Shown here: positions 7,385 to 14,195 of the stretch, in pieces
Position numbering within the stretch: position 1 is the stretch's first letter
How the letters are laid out: each line of letters opens with the position of its first letter
NCBI GenBank assembly: GCA_050942555.1
Contig: JBMNNN010000009.1
Location: 1 to 25,289, forward strand
Length of the DNA: 25,289 nt
Direction: 5' to 3'
Source of the DNA: JAAYXU01 sp050942555
GTDB lineage: Bacteria; Bacillota; Clostridia; Christensenellales; UMGS416
Translations under genes and position numbers: made by a program
The notes under the pieces: generated by a model
The model's database searches: none
Told to the model about the DNA's origin: nothing
The model's input: the letters and a program-made list of their open reading frames with translations, nothing else

Positions 7385-10324
7385 ATGGACCGGATCGAAA
7401 AACTCATCGCCCGGGCGGGAAATGCCGTGAACCGCGCGCTGACCGGGATCGCGGGGTTTTTTCGCCGTTCCCGGTCCCAGAGGATGAGGCGCAGCGCGCG
7501 AACCGCTCCGCGGGTCCGTGTCGCCGCGCCGCCTGCCCAGCCTGGCCGCTCGCGAAGGCAGAGCCGCCTGTCGGCGCAGGGCCTCATCGCGGGCATACGC
7601 TCCCGCTTTTCCCGCCGTGAGACGCCGCCCGTGGACGGCGCGCACGTGACGCCGGCTGTCCGCCGTCCTGTTTCGATATTCTGCCCCCGGACCAGGAAGC
7701 GCAACGCGCTGCTGGCTGTCGTGATCACGACGGGCAAGCTGGCGATACTGCTGACGCTGATACTGGGCTTCTCGGGGCTGGGCGCCGTCCTGGGCGTCGC
7801 GAAGGCATATGTGGACACGACCCCGGTGCTCGACATATCAAAGATAGAGGATCAGGCCGAGACGTCGTTTATATACGACGTGAACGGGGAACTCATCACC
7901 ACCTTTACCGGGCTTGAGAACCGGATGTGGGCGAAGCTCGACGAGATACCGCAGATGCTGCAGGATGCGATCATCGCCATCGAGGACGTGCGCTTCTATT
8001 CGCACAACGGCATCGACCCCAAGCGGATCATCGGCTCGCTGTTCAGCAACCTGCGGACAGGCTCCACCCAGGGCGGCAGCACCATTACGACGCAGCTCAT
8101 CAAGATGCGGCTGCTCTCTTCCGAGCAGACATACAAGCGCAAGCTGCAGGAAGCCTATCTGGCGATACAGCTCGAAAAGCAGTACAAGAAGGTGCAGATA
8201 CTGGAGGCGTACCTTAATACCGTGCCGCTGGGCGGCTCCAACTACGGCGTGAAGGCCGCGGCGCAGGACTACTTCGGAAAGGAGCTCTCGGAGCTGACGT
8301 TGCGCGAATGCGCGATGCTGGCGGGGATTCCGCAGAGCCCCTACGCGTACAACCCGCGGCTGAATATGTACTCGAGGAATAACATGGAGCTCACCGACAA
8401 GCGGACCAATTCGGTGCTGCTTCAAATGTATAAAAACGGCTTCATCAACGAGGAGCAGTACGAGCGCGCGCTGGGCGAAAAGGTGTTCATACTCGAACAT
8501 AGCCCGGTCAAGCAGATGTACGACATGCCCTACTTCGTAGAGTATGTCATATACGACGTGGTCACCCATCTTCTGGAGCAGCGGAAGCTGGTCGATAACA
8601 GCACGAACCGCAACATGATCGAGAACGAGCTGCGCACCTCGGGCTACAAGATCTATACGACCGTGGATCCCGAGATACAGCTGGCTCTCGAGGACACGAT
8701 CTACAACTGGCCCAACTATCCCGAGATGGCCAACGAAAAGGATTCTTCGGTGGTCGTGCTCAATCCCGACGGAACCACGCAGCAGATCGCGCAGCCCCAG
8801 GCCGCGGCGGTCGTATACGACTACCATACCGGGGAAATTAAGGCCATGGTCGGCGGGCGCTACCAGCCCACGACGAAAAAATCATTCAACCGGGCCTATC
8901 AGTCCAGGATGGATGTGGGTTCCTCCATTAAGCCGCTTACGGTCTACGGCCCCGCTCTGGATATTGGGTATTCCCCGGCCTCGATCCTCTATAACATACC
9001 GCTTGCGATCGAGGGATGGGCGACCGAGCAGGGGTATCCCAGCAACTACGGCGGAGGCGGGTTCACCGGCACCATCACGCTGCGCGAATCGCTGATCGAG
9101 TCGGTCAACAACTCTACGGCGCGACTGCTGCTCACCGGCGTGACGCTGGACGAGGCGTACAACTATCTGGTGAGCCTGGGCGTCAAGTCGCCCATCAACA
9201 AGACCGGATCGGGGCTGGCGCTTGGCACGACCGGCATCACGCCGCTCGAAATGGCCGCGGCATTCGGGGCGATCGCCAACAACGGGGCCTACAGCGAGCC
9301 ATTTTCGTTCACGAAGGTCGTGGACAGCCACGGCGCGGTGCTGATCGATACCAACGAGATCCGTATAAAGCGGCAGGTATTCAAGCCCACAACCTCCTGG
9401 CTGCTGGTGGATCTGCTGGTCGATGCGGTGCGAAACGGCACCGGCGGACGCGCCGCGATCGACGGCATGACCGTGGGCGGAAAGACCGGTACCAACAGCG
9501 ACCAGCGCGGCGTCTTCTTCGCGGGCTTTACCCCGTATTATTCGGCGTCGGTCTGGATTGGAAGCGATCACTACGATGCCCTGTACGCCAGAGCGCAGGG
9601 AGGCCGCGACGCGGCGCCTCTCTGGAAGGCATTCATGGAAAGGATCCACGGGGAGAAAGGCCTTGCCGACAGGCCGATCCACAGCGCGACCGCCGAGGAG
9701 ATGGGCCTTATCAGGGTCGAGGTCTGCACGATATCCGGAAGACTTGCGACCGACGCCTGCCGGGAGGATGGAACGACGACGACCGATTATTTCGTAGCGG
9801 GAACCGAGCCCATATGGGAGTGCGACGCGCACCGGTATATGGAATACTGTGCCGAAAGCGGGAAGCTCGCGACCCTGTACTGTCCCGCCGAGGGGGTGGA
9901 GCAGCGCGTGATCGTGACGCTGCCCGACGACTCGCCGCTCATGCGCCTCAAGGACGCGGATCTCCTCAAGTACGTCCCCAACGTGTTTAAAGAGTACGCG
10001 CTCGTGTCCGACCCGGAGTTCACGGCAGAGAGCAAGCGCTATCACGAGTTCTATTGCGACAGGCATACGCTCGAATGGTATGAGCACACGCAGCACATGG
10101 ATTCGCTCCGGCAGGACAGCGAGGCGCTCATTGAATCGGTCGAGCGGAAGATGGATGATTCCGACTACATGCTGCTGGACAGCGACCGCAAGCTGCTGGA
10201 GCAGGACATCGCGGCGCTCCGCGCGCTTCTTGCCCAGAAGGACGCGCCGCTGCAGGCTCTGCGCGATGCATATGAAACCCTTCGCGCCCGCAGCGGTACG
10301 CTGCTCGTAAAAACCGGGGGATAG
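7385..10324 (+). CDS. Class A penicillin-binding protein (PBP1a type: glycosyltransferase + transpeptidase)
   Basis: A 979-residue bifunctional peptidoglycan synthase. Unusually long Arg-rich cytoplasmic tail (about 1-110), one membrane anchor (about 112-137, ALLAVVITTGKLAILLTLIL), then a GT51 glycosyltransferase domain with catalytic Glu near residue 199 (IEDVRFYSHNGIDP), QGGSTITTQLIK and LEAYLNTVPLG. Transpeptidase domain: SxxK S513-SIK516, SxN S573-VN575, KTG K700-702, all intact. The C-terminal extension (about 780-979) carries paired cysteines (VCTISGRLATDAC, WECDAHRYMEYC), common in clostridial PBP1 proteins, and ends in a charged, probably helical segment. ATG at 7385 has GGGAGGTG. It is divergent from yunB and ends only 4 bases from the end of spoVAE. 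Probably the housekeeping enzyme of the two class A PBPs here, judging by its promoter. Confidence 0.95.
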   Translation: MDRIEKLIARAGNAVNRALTGIAGFFRRSRSQRMRRSARTAPRVRVAAPPAQPGRSRRQSRLSAQGLIAGIRSRFSRRETPPVDGAHVTPAVRRPVSIFCPRTRKRNALLAVVITTGKLAILLTLILGFSGLGAVLGVAKAYVDTTPVLDISKIEDQAETSFIYDVNGELITTFTGLENRMWAKLDEIPQMLQDAIIAIEDVRFYSHNGIDPKRIIGSLFSNLRTGSTQGGSTITTQLIKMRLLSSEQTYKRKLQEAYLAIQLEKQYKKVQILEAYLNTVPLGGSNYGVKAAAQDYFGKELSELTLRECAMLAGIPQSPYAYNPRLNMYSRNNMELTDKRTNSVLLQMYKNGFINEEQYERALGEKVFILEHSPVKQMYDMPYFVEYVIYDVVTHLLEQRKLVDNSTNRNMIENELRTSGYKIYTTVDPEIQLALEDTIYNWPNYPEMANEKDSSVVVLNPDGTTQQIAQPQAAAVVYDYHTGEIKAMVGGRYQPTTKKSFNRAYQSRMDVGSSIKPLTVYGPALDIGYSPASILYNIPLAIEGWATEQGYPSNYGGGGFTGTITLRESLIESVNNSTARLLLTGVTLDEAYNYLVSLGVKSPINKTGSGLALGTTGITPLEMAAAFGAIANNGAYSEPFSFTKVVDSHGAVLIDTNEIRIKRQVFKPTTSWLLVDLLVDAVRNGTGGRAAIDGMTVGGKTGTNSDQRGVFFAGFTPYYSASVWIGSDHYDALYARAQGGRDAAPLWKAFMERIHGEKGLADRPIHSATAEEMGLIRVEVCTISGRLATDACREDGTTTTDYFVAGTEPIWECDAHRYMEYCAESGKLATLYCPAEGVEQRVIVTLPDDSPLMRLKDADLLKYVPNVFKEYALVSDPEFTAESKRYHEFYCDRHTLEWYEHTQHMDSLRQDSEALIESVERKMDDSDYMLLDSDRKLLEQDIAALRALLAQKDAPLQALRDAYETLRARSGTLLVKTGG

Positions 10325-10328
10325 GGAG

Positions 10329-10685
10329 TTATTTCTTGGTCCTGGAGCGGAACAGGAGCGCGTTGAGGTATCCGAAAAACAGCGCCGCGGCGATGCCGCC
10401 GGCGGTTGCGGATATGCCTCCCAGGAAAATTCCGATCCATCCGTTCTCGTCGATGCTCTTCATGACGCCCTTGGCCAGCGCGTACCCGAACCCGAGAAGC
10501 GGAACCGTGGCCCCGGCCTGCCCGAACTCGACGATCGGCTCATACCAGCCCAAAAGGCCCAGCGCCACGCCCGCCGTTACCAGCAGCACCAGCAGACGGG
10601 CCGGGGTCATCTTCGTCAGATCGATGATGAGCTGTCCCAGCACGCATATGATGCCGCCCGTCAGAAATACCCGTACGTACTCCAT
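10329..10685 (-). CDS. spoVAE: Stage V sporulation protein AE (SpoVAE/SpoVAEb)
   Basis: A 118-residue integral membrane protein of the SpoVA channel that moves Ca-dipicolinic acid across the inner forespore membrane during sporulation and germination. Begins MEYVRVFLTGGIICVLGQ, has about four hydrophobic segments and the family stretch VEFGQAGATVPLLGFGYALAKGV, and ends RSRTKK. Paralogous to SpoVAC (shared GGLIC/GGIIC-VxGQ and GxGxxVPxxGF patterns). Its ATG overlaps the spoVAD stop in TGATG, so it is translationally coupled and last in the operon. The frame is open for 76 codons upstream inside spoVAD, but that is a shadow. Length is typical. Confidence 0.93.
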   Translation of the reverse strand: MEYVRVFLTGGIICVLGQLIIDLTKMTPARLLVLLVTAGVALGLLGWYEPIVEFGQAGATVPLLGFGYALAKGVMKSIDENGWIGIFLGGISATAGGIAAALFFGYLNALLFRSRTKK

Positions 10686-11698
10686 CACTGCATGCCCTCC
10701 TTTGCGATGGATACGGCATGCGCGATCCCGGGTATCGATTCGCCCTGCTGGCTGCTGGTCGGGCTCATCAGCGCGCCGGTCGCCACGAATAGGATTCGCG
10801 TGAGCTCTCCCCGGGCGAGCTTGGGTATGAAATAGCCGTTCAGCACCACGGCCGAGCAGCCGCAGCCGCTGCCGCCGGCCTTTATGCCCTTCATATCGCC
10901 ATAGATCTCGCACCCGCAGTCGAAATGCCGGTCCTGGATGTCCACGCCGTTGACGGCCAGCAGGTCAAGAAGGATGTCGCTGCCCACGCGCCCCAGATCG
11001 CCGGTGATGATATGGTCGTAGTCGGCGGGCGTCATGCCGCTTCCGATGAGATGGTTCGTAATCGTTTCAGCCGCCGCCGGGGCCATCGCCGCGCCCATGT
11101 TGTTGACGTCCTTGATGCCCTTGTCGCTGATCGCGCCCAGAGTGACCGACTCAATCACCGGTCCCTTGAGTCCCGGGTTGGTCGTCAGTACCGTGGCGCC
11201 TGATCCGGTCACGGTCCACTGGCCCGACGGAGGCCGCTGGTTCCCGTGCTCCAGCGGGAAGCGGTACTGTCTCTCGGCGCTCGAGAAATGGCTCGACGTC
11301 ATGCACAGCGCGTACTGGCCGTATCCTCCCGAAAGGATCAGCGAACCGATGAGCAGCGATTCGGCCATCGTCGAGCACGCGCCGTATAGCCCCAGAAACG
11401 GTATCTTCATCTCGCGGGCCGCATAGCCCGATCCGATGATCTGGTTGAGCAGGTCGCCTCCCAGCATCACCGAGATGTCCTCTTCGGCAAGCTCCGCCTT
11501 GTCCAGCGCCATGCGCGCCGCCTTGCGCATCATCGCCGACTCGGTTTTCTCATAGCTTGGAAGCCCCATCGTATCGTCGCTGAGCACTTCGTCGAAATAC
11601 TTCGCGAGCGGCCCCTGGCCCTCCTTGGGCCCGACCACCGATGTCCAAGCGATGATCGACGGCCTGTTATTCAGCTCAAAATAGCCCTGTGCAGCCAT
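10685..11698 (-). CDS. spoVAD: Stage V sporulation protein AD (SpoVAD), dipicolinic-acid binding
   Basis: A 337-residue protein of thiolase-like fold that binds Ca-dipicolinate and sits on the outer face of the forespore inner membrane as part of the SpoVA complex. Recognised by the opening NNRPSIIAWTSVVGPKEGQGPL, by PFLGLYGACSTMAESL and by SSHFSSAERQYRFPLEHGNQ, PPSGQWTVTGSGA and SPTSSQQGESIPGIAHAV near the end. Length matches the family (about 338). AAAGGAT ribosome site 6 bases before the ATG; 4 bases separate it from spoVAC, and it overlaps spoVAE by one base. Middle gene of the spoVAC-AD-AE set, the reduced clostridial form lacking spoVAA, AB and AF nearby. Confidence 0.96.
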   Translation of the reverse strand: MAAQGYFELNNRPSIIAWTSVVGPKEGQGPLAKYFDEVLSDDTMGLPSYEKTESAMMRKAARMALDKAELAEEDISVMLGGDLLNQIIGSGYAAREMKIPFLGLYGACSTMAESLLIGSLILSGGYGQYALCMTSSHFSSAERQYRFPLEHGNQRPPSGQWTVTGSGATVLTTNPGLKGPVIESVTLGAISDKGIKDVNNMGAAMAPAAAETITNHLIGSGMTPADYDHIITGDLGRVGSDILLDLLAVNGVDIQDRHFDCGCEIYGDMKGIKAGGSGCGCSAVVLNGYFIPKLARGELTRILFVATGALMSPTSSQQGESIPGIAHAVSIAKEGMQ

Positions 11699-11702
11699 GA
11701 CG

Positions 11703-12161
11703 CTATCCTTTCAGAAGGTAATACAGCAAGCCGCCCACGATCGACGCGCTGATCCCGTAGACCAGTACCGGGCCGGCCAGATTGAACATGCGCGAACCGG
11801 TGCCCATGATGTAGCCCTCCTGCTTGAACTCGATAGCCGGAGCGACGATCGAGTTGGCAAAGCCCGTGATGGGCACGATGGAGCCCGCCCCGGCCACCGA
11901 GCCGATCCGGTCGTATATACCGATTCCCGTCAGCGTCGCGCCCAGAAATACCATCACGATTGCGGTGAAGGCCGACGCGCTCTCCTTATCGAGCTGCAGC
12001 AGCGCCTTGCCGATATTGGACACGACCTGCCCGACCACGCATATAAGGCCGCCCACCAGGAACGCCATCAGACAGTGGTAGGCGACCCGGCTCGGCGGGT
12101 TGGCCCGGTCAGCCATTTTCTGATACTGCTGGGGCGTGATTTCATTCAATCGGTTCTTCAT
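11703..12161 (-). CDS. spoVAC: Stage V sporulation protein AC (SpoVAC)
   Basis: A 152-residue polytopic membrane protein; in Bacillus SpoVAC acts as a mechanosensitive channel in Ca-dipicolinate movement. Signature stretches are LMAFLVGGLICVVGQVVSN, LTGIGIYDRIGSVAGAGS, IVPITGFANSIVAPAIEFK and EGYIMGTGSRMFNLAGPV, with four to five hydrophobic segments. The ATG at 12161 has a modest GCGGGGAC ribosome site. It overlaps the end of a small upstream ORF by 20 bases and is followed 4 bases later by spoVAD. Length and start agree with the family. Confidence 0.95.
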   Translation of the reverse strand: MKNRLNEITPQQYQKMADRANPPSRVAYHCLMAFLVGGLICVVGQVVSNIGKALLQLDKESASAFTAIVMVFLGATLTGIGIYDRIGSVAGAGSIVPITGFANSIVAPAIEFKQEGYIMGTGSRMFNLAGPVLVYGISASIVGGLLYYLLKG

Positions 12162-12330
12162 GCCGCTGCGTCCCCGCTTCGATGAATATAGTTCCGCTGC
12201 GCCCGTCGTTGCTATTACAAAAGAATTTCAGGGTAAGAAGCGCCGCCGCGCTCAGCACGAGCAGCGTCACGACCACCGCGAGGGCGCTTTTCAGCCTTCT
12301 TTTCCTTTGCAATGCGTTTTCCGTCTGCAT
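12142..12330 (-). CDS. Small single-pass membrane protein, candidate first gene of the spoVA operon
   Basis: A 62-residue ORF that I do not recognise. It has a basic start (QRKRRLK), one hydrophobic segment (about residues 15-36, ALAVVVTLLVLSAAALLTLKFF) and a short polar tail, most likely outside or in the intermembrane space. It lies on the same strand between sigF and spoVAC and overlaps the spoVAC start by 20 bases, as translationally coupled genes do. Its ribosome site is weak (GGGTGA about 6 bases upstream), but a sigma-F/G-like promoter sits 24 bases before its start codon. It could be a small forespore membrane protein or a leader peptide that couples translation into spoVAC. A chance frame cannot be excluded. 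Confidence 0.5.
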   Translation of the reverse strand: MQTENALQRKRRLKSALAVVVTLLVLSAAALLTLKFFCNSNDGRSGTIFIEAGTQRHEEPIE

Positions 12331-12353
12331 GCCGTCACCCGCCCTTTTTTCGT

Positions 12354-12382
12354 TAGTATTTGCGGCGGCACATAAAAAATGC
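12354..12382 (-). promoter_or_regulatory. Sigma-G/F-like promoter ahead of the spoVA genes
   Basis: Minus strand: GCATT (12378-12382), a 17-base spacer and AATACTA (12354-12360). The sigma-G consensus as I recall it is GHATR, 17-18 bases, CATNHTA; each box has one mismatch. In Bacillus spoVA is sigma-G dependent, so position and family knowledge agree. The whole 148-base gap between sigF and the small ORF holds only this and a weak hairpin. Confidence 0.4.
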
Positions 12383-12478
12383 CCGGCAGGCGGCGGTGCC
12401 GCGTTTCACCGGAAATGGATGAGTCTGGACAATAAGGATGAACTCTGGTAAAATGTGGGATAGAATCTGTCAAGCGGG

Positions 12479-13222
12479 CTACATCATGCTGTACCGCATT
12501 TTTTTTAGTATCTTTTTTTCGAGCCGTGAGATCTGAACCTGCGATACGCCCAGCGTGGACGCGATCTCGTTCTGGGTCTGGTCCTTGAAATAGCGAAGAT
12601 ATATGATCCTTTTTTCCCGGGGCGGCAGCTGTCCCATGGCCTGGCGGATCAGAATATGATTGAGCGTCGTTTCCTCCTGGTTCTCAAGGCCCGGCATGTG
12701 GTCGCCCTGGCGCAGCGCCGCGCCGCCGTCGCCGGGAAGCGGCTCGTCGATCGACAGCGGCTGTACCAGCGATTCGAGATAGAAGCTGATCTCCTCGGGC
12801 TTGAGGCCGCAGTGATCGGCCACCTCCTGCAGCGTTGGGCTGCGGCCCAGCATGCACTGCAGCGTTTCCTGGGTGTGCATGATGGTTTTTGCGGTTTCGC
12901 GGATCGAGCGGCTGACCTTGACCATGCCGTCGTCGCGCAGCGTCCGGCGTATTTCGCCCATGATCATGGGCACCGCGTAGGTCGAAAAGCATACGTTGTA
13001 GCTGGCATCGAAGCGCTTGACGGCTTTGAGGAACCCGACGCAGCCCATCTGGAATATGTCCTCGTACTCGACGCCCCGGTCCCGGAACCGCTTGGCGACG
13101 CTGTGTACGAGCGCCATGTTTTCCTCGATGAGCATTCCTTCAGCCTGCCGGTCGCCCTGCTGCGCCCGCGCGATGAGGGCCATCGTGCGCTCATGATGGT
13201 TATCGCAGTTGCTCTTGTTCAT
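12479..13222 (-). CDS. sigF: RNA polymerase sporulation sigma factor SigF (SpoIIAC)
   Basis: A 247-residue sigma-70 family factor, the first forespore-specific sigma. Region 2 is clear (MALVHSVAKRF, EYEDIFQMGCVGFLKAVKRFD, FSTYAVPMIMGEIRRTLRDD, VKVSRS), then region 3 (GRSPTLQEVADHCGL) and region 4 (LPPREKRIIYLRYFKDQTQNEIA, GVSQVQISRLEKKILK), the latter closely matching SigF/SigG-type sigmas. Position after spoIIAA-spoIIAB identifies it as SigF. The ATG at 13222 has GGAAAGAGAAG just upstream and lies 23 bases inside the end of spoIIAB, so expression is coupled to its own anti-sigma. It ends in TAG about 150 bases before the next ORF; no strong terminator separates it from spoVA. Confidence 0.96.
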   Translation of the reverse strand: MNKSNCDNHHERTMALIARAQQGDRQAEGMLIEENMALVHSVAKRFRDRGVEYEDIFQMGCVGFLKAVKRFDASYNVCFSTYAVPMIMGEIRRTLRDDGMVKVSRSIRETAKTIMHTQETLQCMLGRSPTLQEVADHCGLKPEEISFYLESLVQPLSIDEPLPGDGGAALRQGDHMPGLENQEETTLNHILIRQAMGQLPPREKRIIYLRYFKDQTQNEIASTLGVSQVQISRLEKKILKKMRYSMM

Positions 13223-13661
13223 CTTCTCTTTCCACCGTCTGCCGTGCCGCGATTCGCTTGGCCATTTTGACGCGTGTGCCGCGGCCGGGCGATGATAGCA
13301 CTTCCAGCTCGTCCATAAACGACTGCATGACGGTGAACCCCAGGCCGCTGCGCTCGCCTCCGGGCTTGGATGTGTACAGCGGCTCCATCGCCCGGGCTAT
13401 GTCGGCGATGCCGCAGCCGTAATCGATCACCTCGACCAGGAGCGTATCCGCTTCGATGCTCGCCTCGACGATGATCCGGCCGGGCTGCTGCTCGTAGCCG
13501 TGTATGATCGCGTTGGTCACAGCCTCCGACACCGCGGTCTTAATGTCGGCGATCTCCTCGACCGTCGGATTGAGCCGGGAGGCATATGCCGCCACAACCA
13601 CGCGGGCGAAGGATTCGTTCCGAGAATCGCTGGAAATTTCAAGCCGCATGGACTCCCTCAT
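13200..13661 (-). CDS. spoIIAB: Anti-sigma-F factor / serine kinase SpoIIAB
   Basis: A 153-residue GHKL-fold protein kinase that binds and silences SigF and phosphorylates SpoIIAA. The N box SEAVTNAIIHGYE binds ATP/Mg; DYGCGI (G1) and GERSGLGFTVMQSFMD (G2) complete the site. The opening MRESMRLEISSDSRNESFARV aligns with the known family start, so I use the ATG at 13661 with GGGAGAG 6-8 bases upstream. An ATG at 13676 would add five residues but has no good ribosome site. The C-terminal end overlaps sigF by 23 bases; the tail is charged (EREDEQEQLR) and slightly longer than in Bacillus. Confidence 0.96.
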   Translation of the reverse strand: MRESMRLEISSDSRNESFARVVVAAYASRLNPTVEEIADIKTAVSEAVTNAIIHGYEQQPGRIIVEASIEADTLLVEVIDYGCGIADIARAMEPLYTSKPGGERSGLGFTVMQSFMDELEVLSSPGRGTRVKMAKRIAARQTVEREDEQEQLR

Positions 13662-13682
13662 ATTCTTCTCTCCCATTCACGT

Positions 13683-13997
13683 TCACGCTTCCTTCTGACA
13701 GATTTTGTAGATTCCGGCGAATTCCAGGATCCGATCCACCTGATCCCGGGCGCCGCGCACGCGCAGGGTTCCCCCCATCCGGTTCATGATACGGTACCGC
13801 CCGATCAGCACGCCGATCCCGGAGCTGTCCATGAACGTCACGTTTCTGACATCCACGATCAGCGTCTCGACCGGATACCGCCAGATCAGCGTATCCATCT
13901 CGTCGCGGATGGCCGCTGCGGTATGGTGATCGATTTCGCCCTGCAGTTTGATGACGAGCCGTTTGCCCTGTCGCATATGTGTCAACAACCGCCGCAT
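13683..13997 (-). CDS. spoIIAA: Anti-anti-sigma-F factor SpoIIAA
   Basis: A 104-residue STAS-domain protein that, when unphosphorylated, frees SigF from SpoIIAB. LQGEIDHHTAAAIRDEMD and FMDSSGIGVLIGRY are diagnostic; the first serine of DSSG is the phosphorylation site and is residue 58 with my start, the same number as in Bacillus. The start is decided by the promoter: an in-frame GTG at 14021 lies inside the -10 element, so it cannot be used from that promoter. The ATG at 13997 has GGAAGGGGG directly before it, with an ATG at 13976 as the alternative. First gene of spoIIAA-spoIIAB-sigF. Confidence 0.95.
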   Translation of the reverse strand: MRRLLTHMRQGKRLVIKLQGEIDHHTAAAIRDEMDTLIWRYPVETLIVDVRNVTFMDSSGIGVLIGRYRIMNRMGGTLRVRGARDQVDRILEFAGIYKICQKEA

Positions 13998-14012
13998 CCC
14001 CCTTCCACATGG

Positions 14013-14041
14013 TAATTCCACGCCTGCCTGGTGAGTCCTCT
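14013..14041 (-). promoter_or_regulatory. Sigma-H promoter of the spoIIA operon
   Basis: Minus strand: -35 AGAGGACTC (14033-14041), an 11-base spacer and -10 GTGGAATTA (14013-14021). Against the Bacillus sigma-H consensus RNAGGAWWW - 11/12 - RNNGAATWW the -10 is perfect and the RNAGGA core of the -35 is perfect. The predicted start is near 14006, about 9 bases before the SpoIIAA ATG. spoIIA is sigma-H dependent in Bacillus, so sequence and family agree. Confidence 0.75.
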
Positions 14042-14050
14042 TGCCGGTTT

Positions 14051-14077
14051 TGTCGAGGGGTGACTACGTTTGCCGAA
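14051..14077. promoter_or_regulatory. Two Spo0A-box-like sites between spoIIA and the divergent PBP gene
   Basis: TGTCGAG (14051-14057, one mismatch) and TGCCGAA (14071-14077, exact match to TGNCGAA) lie in the same orientation, exactly 20 bases apart, about two helical turns. They sit about 45 and 65 bases upstream of the predicted spoIIA start, where Spo0A~P would activate. The second also overlaps the -35 of the candidate promoter for the divergent PBP. Confidence 0.6.
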
Positions 14078-14099
14078 CCCCCTGCCCCCTCGCTATAAG
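14070..14099 (+). promoter_or_regulatory. Candidate promoter of the second class A PBP gene, overlapping a Spo0A box
   Basis: -35 TTGCCG (14070-14075), an 18-base spacer and -10 TATAAG (14094-14099). The -35 lies within the second Spo0A box, an arrangement like Spo0A-activated sigma-A promoters such as Bacillus spoIIG. A forespore promoter closer to the gene was looked for without a good match. Confidence 0.4.
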
Positions 14100-14149
14100 T
14101 ATGGCTGTCTGCATACGGAACTATACATGATTCCCGAAATAATTGATAA

Positions 14150-14181
14150 ACAGACTCGGTTTTGGAGAAATTACAGTCTGT
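14150..14181 (+). other. Inverted repeat in the PBP leader
   Basis: ACAGACT (14150-14156) and AGTCTGT (14175-14181) form a perfect 7-base inverted repeat with an 18-base loop, ending 3 bases before the GGAGGG ribosome site of the PBP gene. It could be an RNA hairpin that limits ribosome access or a protein-binding site; chance is possible. Confidence 0.35.
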
Positions 14182-14195
14182 GACGGAGGGAAACC

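Noticed and set aside
12374..12401. Weak hairpin with a T run as terminator of the sigF operon.
   Set aside because: Only a 5-base stem separated from the six-T run by three bases; too weak to call and it overlaps the candidate sigma-G promoter.
13998..14021. GTG start at 14021 for SpoIIAA.
   Set aside because: It is part of the sigma-H -10 element, so it would not be in the transcript; the ATG at 13997 also restores the family numbering of the phosphorylated serine.
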